Shown piece after piece: positions 52,222 through 59,195 of a DNA stretch of 64,000 nucleotides. The notes under the pieces are model-generated. The model saw only the letters and a list, made by a program, of their open reading frames with translations, was not told where the DNA came from and ran no database searches. This DNA comes from Erwinia sp. S63 (GTDB lineage: Bacteria > Pseudomonadota > Gammaproteobacteria > Enterobacterales > Enterobacteriaceae): assembly GCF_016625195.1 (NCBI RefSeq), contig NZ_JACVUP010000011.1, positions 62,001 through 126,000 on the forward strand, in the 5' to 3' direction. The position numbers were made by a program, and so were the translations under genes. Each line of letters begins with the position of its first letter. Positions within the stretch are counted from its first letter, which is position 1.

Positions 52222-53170
52222 AACAGGAGCCATCAGCGCGATGATTTTGACCTCCGCTATGATGATCAACGATGCCCAGGCACTGACGGTGTACACCGCC
52301 GGTCCGGGTTCGCTATCAAAAAGTCTGGCCACCGGATTCGAAAAGCAAACCGGTATTAAAGTGAATATCTTCCAGGCCACCACCGGCAAAGTGATGGCGC
52401 GTCTGGAAGCCGAACAGGCTAATCCGCAAGCCGATGTACTGATCTCCGCCTCATGGGATACCGCTGAAGATCTGCAACATCGTGGCTGGCTGTTGCCGTA
52501 CGAAAGCGCCAATGCCGCCAAAGTGCCGGATCAGTTCAAAACGGCCAACTACGTGGCACAGGGCATTTCCGCGCTGGGCATCGTGTGGAACACCAAGAGC
52601 GGCACGCCAGAGCCAAAAACCTGGCAGGATCTGACTGCGCCCGCATTTAAAAACAAAGTCACCACCCCCGATCCGGCTCTCTCTGGTGCTTCACTCGATC
52701 TGCTAATTGGCCTGCAAAACAGCGAAGGTGAAAAAGCCTGGCAGCTGTTTGACCAGTTAAAAGCCAACGGCATGGTGATGAGCGGCCCGAATGCCCAGGC
52801 GGTGACGCCAGTATTGCAGGGTGCGAAAGCGGCGGTGTTTGGTGCGGTGGATTACGTCACTTATAACAACATTGCTCAGGGAGAAAGCGTCAAAGTGATC
52901 TTCCCGGAGAACGGCACTGTGGTGGCCCCGCGTCCAATGATGATTCTGAAGAGCAGCCAGCATGCTGATGATGCGAAAAAATTCGTTGATTATGTGCTGT
53001 CGGATGAAGGCCAGGAGCAAGTGGCTAAAGCCTGGTTGATGCCGGCGCGTACCGATATCAAAGCGCAGCGCCCGCTGTTCACCGAGATCAAACTGCTGCC
53101 CGCAAATAGCGATGGCAGCAGCGAGCGCTCGGCGGTGCTGAAGCGCTTTGGCGCCCTGTTCGGACAGTAA
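52199..53170 (+). CDS. Periplasmic substrate-binding protein of ABC importer (FbpA-like)
   Basis: 323 residues from ATG 52199 with GGGGA upstream, overlapping the ATPase gene. Signal peptide about 1-28 (ends INDAQA), mature protein begins LTVYTAGPGSLSKSLATGFE, the pattern of solute-binding family 1 (iron, thiamine, polyamine, 2-aminoethylphosphonate). The segment GAVDYVTYNNIAQGE has two Tyr where FbpA proteins bind iron, but I cannot establish the ligand. The frame remains open far upstream inside the ATPase gene; that part is not coding. Confidence 0.9.
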   Translation: MPSLKSVKTGAISAMILTSAMMINDAQALTVYTAGPGSLSKSLATGFEKQTGIKVNIFQATTGKVMARLEAEQANPQADVLISASWDTAEDLQHRGWLLPYESANAAKVPDQFKTANYVAQGISALGIVWNTKSGTPEPKTWQDLTAPAFKNKVTTPDPALSGASLDLLIGLQNSEGEKAWQLFDQLKANGMVMSGPNAQAVTPVLQGAKAAVFGAVDYVTYNNIAQGESVKVIFPENGTVVAPRPMMILKSSQHADDAKKFVDYVLSDEGQEQVAKAWLMPARTDIKAQRPLFTEIKLLPANSDGSSERSAVLKRFGALFGQ

Positions 53171-54826
53171 ATGATGTCGCGTGCCCTGAATGGATTGATT
53201 CTGCTGGCGCTGATGCTGCTGGTAGCACTGCCGCTGCTGTTTATCGTGCTGCAGGCGCTGTTTCCGCAGCTTGGCGAGGGGAACTGGAGTGGGGCGTTCA
53301 GCGCATTACCGGCGCTGTTTGAAGACCCACAGCTGGTGCCGATGTGGTTGGGCACGCTGAAAATCGGCGGCGGCGTGGCGCTGTGCAGTTTGCTGCTGGG
53401 CTTACCGCTCGGCGCGCTGCGCGGCCTGTTCCGCCTGCCGGGTGCGGCAATGTGGGATCTGCTGTTTCTGATCCCCTTCCTCACCCCGCCCTATATCGTG
53501 GCGCTGTCGTGGACGCTGGCGCTGCAACGCAACGGCTATCTGCAACAACTCACTGGCTTCAACCTCGATAGCCTGCTGTTTAGCAGCACCGGCATGACGC
53601 TGGTGATGACGCTGAATATCTTCCCGGTGGTCTACTTTGCGGTATCGCGTTCATTGATGGCGAGCGGACAGCGTCTCGCCTGGGTGGCGCGCGTGCACGG
53701 TGCATCGGCGTGGCGCGCCTTCGCCCAGATCACTCTGCCGCTGACGCTTCCGGCGTTAGCAGGTGGTGTGCTGCTGGCATTTACGCTGGCGATTGAAGAG
53801 TACGGCGTGCCTGCGGCGCTCGGCACTCAGGCGCATCTGACGTTGATGACGGTCGGTATCGAAACCAAACTGGCGGACTGGCCAATCGATTTACCGGGCG
53901 CGGCATCCCTCTCGTTGATGCTGAGCCTGGTAGCGCTCACCGCCTGGTTCCTGCAACGTAAACTGACCGGCAGCAGCGATGTCACGGCCGTTAACGGCAA
54001 ACCGGTGGTGCAGGAGCTTGCCGAGGGCGGGCGCTGGCTGCCGCTGATGTTGCTGCCGTTTATCCTCACCGTTTTACTCGCCGTGGTACTGCCGCTGGGC
54101 GCAATGACGCTGAGTGGATTGCTGAACACACTTTCCGGCGGCCTGCATCTGGATAACCTGACACTGCGCCACTTCGGCGCGCTGTTCAGTCAACAAGGTG
54201 ATGCGCTGGCTGCGTTCTCCACCAGCATTGGGCTGGCGTTGGGTGCGGCACTGCTCACCGGCTTGCTCGGCTTCCTGATCGCCTGGCGCGTGTCGGAAGG
54301 CAAAACGCGCCTATTGGCGATGATGGATGGGCTGGCGCTGCTACCTGCTGCTATGCCGGGCGTGGTGATCGGCGTCGGTTTGATTCTGCTGTGGAACCGC
54401 GGCTTCTGGCCGGTATCGCCCTATAACACGATGTTCATTCTGCTGCTTTCCTACAGCTGCCTGCTGCTGCCATGGCCGGTGCGCTATGTCAGCAGCGCGT
54501 TACGCCAGTTGGCCCCGACGCTGGAACCAGCGGCTCGCGTGCATGGTGCGTCACGCATGCAGGCACTGCGCTTGATTGTGTTACCGCTGGTGGCGCCGAG
54601 TCTGCTGGCGGCGATGATGATGGTGTTTGCCGTGGCCTCGCGTGAACTGGTGACGTCCTTGTTATTGGCACCGGCTGGTACACAAACCGTGGCAATCTTT
54701 ATCTGGCGGCAGTTCGAGCAAGGCTCCGTGGGACAAGGGATGGCGATGGCCACCGTGACGCTGCTCGCCAGCCTGACTTTGATGCTGGGTGCCACCATGC
54801 TGATGCAGCGTCAGGGGAATAAATAG
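53171..54826 (+). CDS. ABC transporter permease, fused double unit (FbpB-like)
   Basis: 551 residues starting immediately after the binding-protein stop. Two permease units in one chain, about 12 membrane helices, each with a cytoplasmic EAA-type loop: ARVHGASAWRAFAQITLPL near 178 and ARVHGASRMQALRLIVLPL near 456. Such fused permeases are usual in FbpB/AfuB iron(III) and 2-aminoethylphosphonate importers. Completes a three-gene importer with the two genes before it. Confidence 0.93.
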   Translation: MMSRALNGLILLALMLLVALPLLFIVLQALFPQLGEGNWSGAFSALPALFEDPQLVPMWLGTLKIGGGVALCSLLLGLPLGALRGLFRLPGAAMWDLLFLIPFLTPPYIVALSWTLALQRNGYLQQLTGFNLDSLLFSSTGMTLVMTLNIFPVVYFAVSRSLMASGQRLAWVARVHGASAWRAFAQITLPLTLPALAGGVLLAFTLAIEEYGVPAALGTQAHLTLMTVGIETKLADWPIDLPGAASLSLMLSLVALTAWFLQRKLTGSSDVTAVNGKPVVQELAEGGRWLPLMLLPFILTVLLAVVLPLGAMTLSGLLNTLSGGLHLDNLTLRHFGALFSQQGDALAAFSTSIGLALGAALLTGLLGFLIAWRVSEGKTRLLAMMDGLALLPAAMPGVVIGVGLILLWNRGFWPVSPYNTMFILLLSYSCLLLPWPVRYVSSALRQLAPTLEPAARVHGASRMQALRLIVLPLVAPSLLAAMMMVFAVASRELVTSLLLAPAGTQTVAIFIWRQFEQGSVGQGMAMATVTLLASLTLMLGATMLMQRQGNK

Positions 54827-54916
54827 CGCGCCTGCGTTTCGCTTATTCCTAAATAAACAATCACTTAATCTCATTCAACTACACTCTCCTGAGCCATTGA
54901 TGACTCAGGAGAGTAA

Positions 54917-55963
54917 ATGAACAACCTGCCCCAGGAAAAAATTGGCCAGAACATGCTGGTCAAAATGGCGATGCTGGTGATTATTCTGGCGGGCATTCGC
55001 GCCGCGTCAGAAATTCTGGTGCCCTTCCTGCTCGCCAGCTTTCTGGCAATTGTGCTGAATCCGCTGGTCACCCTGCTAATGCGTCGTGGCGTGCCACGCG
55101 GTCTGGCGATCACTGCGGTAATCACCGTGATATTCATCGTTATTCTGTTGTTGGTTGGCGTGATGGCCAGTTCTGCCAGTGACTTCAGCGATACCTATCC
55201 GCAAATCCGTAGCATGCTGGAGCAAAAGCTCGCGGTGGTGCAGCATTTTGCCGCCCGCTTCCATATCAATATCTCCACGGAAGCCTTAGCCGCGCGGCTC
55301 GATCCTAATGTGATGATGGATATGGCCACCACGCTGCTGAAACAGTTTTCCGGTGCCATGACCAACGTGCTGCTGCTGATCCTCACCGTGGTGTTTATGC
55401 TGTTTGAAGTGCGTCATCTGCCGTACAAAATGCGTAACGCGATGGTCAATCCACAAATCCGCATCGCCGGACTTCATAGAGCGTTCAAAGGCGTGACCCA
55501 CTATCTGGCGCTGAAAACCCTGGTCAGCGTCATCACCGGACTCGCGGTATGGCTGGTGCTGGAATTGATCGGCGTGAAATTCGCGCTGTTCTGGGGAGTG
55601 GTGGCGTTTATCCTCAACTTCGTGCCCAATATCGGCCCCATCATCGCCGGCATCCCGCCGTTTATTCAGGCGCTGGTGTTAAATGGCGTCTACGATGCAC
55701 TCTTCGTGGTCGCGCTATTCAGTGCGATTCATATGGTGTTTGGCAATATGCTGGAGCCAAAGCTGATGGGGCGCGGATTGGGGCTCTCGACGCTGGTGGT
55801 GTTTCTGTCGCTGATATTCTGGGGCTGGCTGTTGGGGCCGGTGGGCATGCTGCTGTCAGTACCACTGACCAGCGTCACCAAAATATTGATGGAGACCACG
55901 CCAGGCGGCAGCCGATTGGCGATTATGCTGGGCAATGGGCGGCCGGGATCGCGTCCGCGTTAA
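54917..55963 (+). CDS. yhhT: AI-2E family transporter YhhT
   Basis: 348-residue membrane protein with about eight helices, AI-2E exporter family. Conserved parts: LLASFLAIVLNPLV, TVVFMLFEVRHLPYKMRNAM, GLHRAFKGVTHYLALKTL, NFVPNIGPIIAGIPP, GWLLGPVGMLLSVPLTSV, all as in E. coli YhhT. Transported substrate unknown. It lies 90 bases after the ABC permease, possibly cotranscribed. A hairpin follows. Confidence 0.93.
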   Translation: MNNLPQEKIGQNMLVKMAMLVIILAGIRAASEILVPFLLASFLAIVLNPLVTLLMRRGVPRGLAITAVITVIFIVILLLVGVMASSASDFSDTYPQIRSMLEQKLAVVQHFAARFHINISTEALAARLDPNVMMDMATTLLKQFSGAMTNVLLLILTVVFMLFEVRHLPYKMRNAMVNPQIRIAGLHRAFKGVTHYLALKTLVSVITGLAVWLVLELIGVKFALFWGVVAFILNFVPNIGPIIAGIPPFIQALVLNGVYDALFVVALFSAIHMVFGNMLEPKLMGRGLGLSTLVVFLSLIFWGWLLGPVGMLLSVPLTSVTKILMETTPGGSRLAIMLGNGRPGSRPR

Positions 55964-55974
55964 TGCGCACATAA

Positions 55975-56013
55975 CCAATCTGGCACGATACATCGCGCCA
56001 GATTGGTGTTTAT
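55975..56013 (+). terminator. Hairpin after yhhT
   Basis: Perfect 10-base stem CCAATCTGGC (55975-55984) and GCCAGATTGG (55997-56006), loop 12 bases, followed by TGTTTAT. Probable terminator; it directly abuts the left end of the tnpB element. Confidence 0.7.
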
Positions 56014-56029
56014 CAATTTGCGCGTAAGA

Positions 56030-56049
56030 CCTCGCCCAATCGGGCGGGG
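56030..56049 (+). repeat. Left-end hairpin of tnpB element
   Basis: Stem CCTCGCCC/GGGCGGGG with one T-G pair, loop AATC. Arms are identical to those of the right-end hairpin. Such imperfect hairpins are the TnpA binding sites of IS200/IS605 elements. Confidence 0.85.
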
Positions 56050-56115
56050 ATATAAGCGCGGTAACTGCGTAACATCCCTTGAGTTTCTTAAATGATGTTC
56101 CGTAATATGTAAGAT

Positions 56116-57237
56116 ATGAAGCGCGCATATAAATACAGATTCTATCCTACCCCCGATCAGATTGAGCTTTTGGCTCAAACATTCGGGTGTGTGCGTTTTG
56201 TCTATAACAGCATCCTGCGCTGGCGCACTGACGCATACTATGACCGCCAGGAAAAGATCGGTTATACGCAAGCCAGCGCACGACTAACCGCTCTCAAAAA
56301 AGAGCCAGATTTTGCATGGCTCAATGACGTTTCCAGCGTTCCATTGCAGCAGGCGCTACGCCACCAACAAGCCGCCTTTTCTCACTTCTTTGCCGGTCGG
56401 GCGAAATATCCCACCTTCAAAAGCAAGCGCCATAAACAGGCGGCTACGCTGACCGATGCCGCGTTTAAATACCGTGATGGCAAGTTGTTTATGGCAAAGA
56501 GCAAAGCGCCTTTAGACGTGCGCTGGAGTCGCCCTTTGCCATCCGTGCCGTCTACCGTCACCGTATCTAAAGATTCAGCGGGGCGCTATTTCGTGTCGTG
56601 CCTGTGCGAGTTTGAACCTGTATCACTGCCGATCACCGCTAAAACGGTCGGCATTGATGTTGGTTTAACAGATTTGTTCGTCACCGATACCGGATACAAA
56701 ACAGGCAATCCCCGCCACACCGCTAAATATGCGAAGCGCCTCGCGCTGCTCCAGCGTCGATTGAGCAAGAAGAAAAAAGGCTCAAAAAATCGCGCTAAAG
56801 CCCGTGTAAAAGTCGCCCGCATTCACGCAAAAATTGCTGATTGCCGTATGGATAACCTGCACAAGCTATCCCGCAAACTCATTAACGATAACCAAATTGT
56901 TTGCATCGAATCCCTGAAAGTGAAAAACATGATCCGCAATTCGAAACTCTCCAAAGCGATAGCAGACGCAAGCTGGGGCGAATTTGTTCGTCAGCTTGAA
57001 TATAAGGGCGAATGGTCGGGGCGATCCGTGGTCGCCATTGACCGGTTTTTCCCGTCCTCAAAACGTTGTAGCGGTTGCGGCTATACCCTGCCAAAAATGG
57101 CGCTTAATGTCAGGTCATGGACTTGCGCTGAATGTGGGGCTCACCATGATCGTGACGTAAATGCGGCGAAGAATATAAAAGCGGTCGGGCTGGCCGCGTT
57201 AGCCCATGGAGCGACTGTAAACCCTAAAGCCGCTTAA
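56116..57237 (+). CDS. tnpB: RNA-guided endonuclease TnpB (IS200/IS605 OrfB)
   Basis: 373 residues. N-terminal helix-turn-helix region MKRAYKYRFYPTPDQIELL, a wedge/REC-like middle part, and a split RuvC nuclease with Asp181 (GIDVGLTD), Glu265 (IESLKV) and Asp347 (HHDRDVNAAKN). Zinc ribbon Cys318-x2-Cys321 and Cys337-x2-Cys340 lies between the last two RuvC parts. All catalytic residues are intact, so it is likely active. TnpB proteins use a transposon-end omega RNA to cut DNA next to a motif matching the insertion target, preserving the element. Confidence 0.95.
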   Translation: MKRAYKYRFYPTPDQIELLAQTFGCVRFVYNSILRWRTDAYYDRQEKIGYTQASARLTALKKEPDFAWLNDVSSVPLQQALRHQQAAFSHFFAGRAKYPTFKSKRHKQAATLTDAAFKYRDGKLFMAKSKAPLDVRWSRPLPSVPSTVTVSKDSAGRYFVSCLCEFEPVSLPITAKTVGIDVGLTDLFVTDTGYKTGNPRHTAKYAKRLALLQRRLSKKKKGSKNRAKARVKVARIHAKIADCRMDNLHKLSRKLINDNQIVCIESLKVKNMIRNSKLSKAIADASWGEFVRQLEYKGEWSGRSVVAIDRFFPSSKRCSGCGYTLPKMALNVRSWTCAECGAHHDRDVNAAKNIKAVGLAALAHGATVNPKAA

Positions 57238-57299
57238 GGTGGTTTAGGTAGGTTGCGTTGAAGTGGGAATCCTCGCCCATTAGGGCGGGGAGCAGTCAA
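57100..57299 (+). ncRNA. Predicted omega RNA scaffold of TnpB
   Basis: In characterised IS605-type elements the guide RNA covers the end of tnpB and runs to the right end, with the guide taken from the flank. By that rule the scaffold would cover roughly the last 130 bases of tnpB plus 57238-57299, including the right-end hairpin 57271-57290, and the guide would begin TGCGTAAACACG at 57300. The 5' limit is not determined. Inference from family, not from expression data. Confidence 0.5.
57271..57290 (+). repeat. Right-end hairpin of tnpB element
   Basis: Stem CCTCGCCC/GGGCGGGG, loop ATTA; six bases before the TCAA terminal tetranucleotide. Arms equal to the left-end hairpin. Confidence 0.85.
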
Positions 57300-58243
57300 T
57301 GCGTAAACACGCTGTTATCCGTAATCGCCTGCACATCGACCTTGTTCGGCAGAATCTTCAGCTCGCTAAACAGATCTGACACCTTTTGCACCTTTGCCAC
57401 ATCTTCCGCCGTCACACCGCGAATACCGTGCGAAATGCGCGGCGTAATCTTCTGTGCATCTTCCGGCGAGAGTCGCGTTAACTGGGCATACACCGCATTG
57501 TACTGCTGCGGATGTTCCAGCGCCCATTCACGGGCTTTCGCCAGGCGGTGGGTGAAATCAACAATCGCCGCCCGCTTAGCGGGATCGTCCAGCGAGCTTT
57601 GCGTGGCGGTAACAAACGACAGTGCGGTGGTTAACCCTTTGCCATCGCGCAGCAGGCGCGCACCGTGCTGTTCGGCAATCCCCAGATAAGGGTCGAAAGT
57701 GGCCCATGCGGCAATTTGCCCGGAATTAAACGCCGCGCTGGCATCGGTAGGCAAAACAAACCGCACCGGCACCGCATCGCGTTTGACCTGCGCTTCTTCC
57801 AGCGCCTCATACAACAGATGCTGCGAAATGCTGCCGCGCGCCGATGACACCACCACTTCCTTGCCCACCAGATCTTTCACGCTGTGGATTGGCGAATCCG
57901 CCGGGACGATCACGCCGTTCGAACCGGCATCGCCGACGTTGGTGGCGATGATCTTTAACGGCACGCCGCCGGACGCCGCCATCAATACCGGCAAATCCCC
58001 GGCGTAGGAGGTATCGACTGCGCCCGCACGCTGTGCTTCAAACAGCGGCGCCGCGCCCTGGAAATTCGCCCAGCGATATTGATACGGCGCATCCTTCATC
58101 ACATCTGCGGTCTCAATCAGCGAACGCAGATTGCGTGCCTGATCGCCCAGCACCAGGGTGACTTTGCTTAAGTCAGGCGCGGCCTGACTGCTGAACGCCG
58201 CGCACAGCAACAGCGTCGAAACTACCGGTTTCAACCATTTCAT
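57296..58243 (-). CDS. Sulfonate/nitrate/taurine-type ABC substrate-binding protein
   Basis: 315 residues with signal peptide about 1-21 (MKWLKPVVSTLLLCAAFSSQA). SsuA/TauA-like fold: LFEAQRAGAVDTSYAGDLPVLMAASGGVPLKII near 68-100, VVVSSARGSISQHLLYEAL near 130, WATFDPYLGIAEQ near 180. No ATPase or permease gene is near. It is followed, upstream in coding direction, by the class II aldolase gene 9 bases away. Its stop codon TGA lies on the terminal bases of the tnpB element; without the insertion the frame would still stop at the same place. Confidence 0.88.
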   Translation of the reverse strand: MKWLKPVVSTLLLCAAFSSQAAPDLSKVTLVLGDQARNLRSLIETADVMKDAPYQYRWANFQGAAPLFEAQRAGAVDTSYAGDLPVLMAASGGVPLKIIATNVGDAGSNGVIVPADSPIHSVKDLVGKEVVVSSARGSISQHLLYEALEEAQVKRDAVPVRFVLPTDASAAFNSGQIAAWATFDPYLGIAEQHGARLLRDGKGLTTALSFVTATQSSLDDPAKRAAIVDFTHRLAKAREWALEHPQQYNAVYAQLTRLSPEDAQKITPRISHGIRGVTAEDVAKVQKVSDLFSELKILPNKVDVQAITDNSVFTH

Positions 58244-58252
58244 AGGGCATTC

Positions 58253-59017
58253 TCAGAGTGCGTTGCGGTTGAGCTGGCGGATGTAGGCATCCCAGTGCAG
58301 CTGGTATTTGTGGTTACGGATGCTGTTATCGAACGCCTGCGCCGCTTTTTCGGACACCGCATCAGGCAGGATGATCAGATCCGCACCACCTGACTGCGCG
58401 GCCAGTTGTGCCTGGCAGGCACGCTCAAGGTAGTAGAGGTTATAGAACGCCTCTTCGATACTGCCGCCGCTGGTCAGCAGGCCGTGATTGCGCAGAATCA
58501 GCGCGTTAAGATCGCCGAGATCCGCCACGATGCGCTGCTGCTCATCCAGATCCAGCGCGATGCCTTCGTAATCGTGATAGCCAAGGCGATTGTGGAAGCG
58601 CGTGCTGTGCTGCGAAATCATCAGCAAACCGTTGCGCTGGGCAGAAACACCAATGCCCGCCGCCGTATGTGTATGCAGCACCGCATGTGCATCAGGTCGT
58701 GCGCGGTGAATGGCGCTGTGAATGACAAATCCGGCCTGGTTAATCCCCAGTCCCGTCGGGTCATCAATGATGTTGCCGTCGATATCAATTTTCACCAGCG
58801 TTTCCGCCGAGATCTCATCGAAGGTTTGACCAAAAGCGTTAATCAAAAAATGGGGTTGATCGCCCGGCACACGCAGAGAAAAGTGGGTGTAGATATGGTC
58901 AGTCCAGCGTAATTTGGCTGCCAGGTGGTAGGCCTGCGCCAGCTTGACGCGCGCCTGCCACTCACCTTCGCTAATGCGTTGGCGCAGGGAAGCCACATCC
59001 AGGGTTTCAGTGCTCAT
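58253..59017 (-). CDS. Class II aldolase/adducin family protein
   Basis: 254 residues. Zinc-dependent aldolase fold with metal ligands in VLHTHTAAG (two His) and LRNHGLLTSG (His), a Glu-like position in the N-terminal THFSLRVPGD region, and a C-terminal helical end. Family members include fuculose-phosphate aldolase, ribulose-phosphate epimerase and several proteins of unknown substrate. Shares an operon with the binding-protein gene (9-base gap), hinting that the bound compound or a product is the substrate. Specific reaction unknown. Confidence 0.88.
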   Translation of the reverse strand: MSTETLDVASLRQRISEGEWQARVKLAQAYHLAAKLRWTDHIYTHFSLRVPGDQPHFLINAFGQTFDEISAETLVKIDIDGNIIDDPTGLGINQAGFVIHSAIHRARPDAHAVLHTHTAAGIGVSAQRNGLLMISQHSTRFHNRLGYHDYEGIALDLDEQQRIVADLGDLNALILRNHGLLTSGGSIEEAFYNLYYLERACQAQLAAQSGGADLIILPDAVSEKAAQAFDNSIRNHKYQLHWDAYIRQLNRNAL

Positions 59018-59195
59018 TTTCGCTCCTCATTTCAGGTCAATATGCTTTCCCAACATCGTGGCACAGCGCTTTTCCCGCTGGGAAATGCCAATAACGGCAA
59101 AACATTGTCAATTAACGCAAAGCGACGCCGATATTTGACCTGAGTCAGTCCAGAGCAAAATCAAAACGCTAATATGCACGGCCCCTGGAAGTGTT

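Larger units (their letters stand above)
56014..57299 (+). mobile_element. IS200/IS605-type element carrying only tnpB
   Basis: About 1.29 kb with a single gene, tnpB, and no tnpA (IS1341-like organisation). Both ends carry the same hairpin with identical 8-base arms: CCTCGCCC-AATC-GGGCGGGG at 56030-56049 (left) and CCTCGCCC-ATTA-GGGCGGGG at 57271-57290 (right). There are no inverted terminal repeats or clear target duplication, as expected. The right end is placed after TCAA (57296-57299), as in IS608-like elements, and the left after TTTAT (56009-56013); TCAAT occurs at both borders, so the exact edges have a few bases of ambiguity. It would need TnpA from elsewhere to move. Confidence 0.85.

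Noticed and set aside
52840..52900. Firm assignment of the ABC importer to iron
   Set aside because: The Tyr pair in YVTYNN is suggestive, but the same family covers thiamine, polyamine and phosphonate binders; ligand left open.
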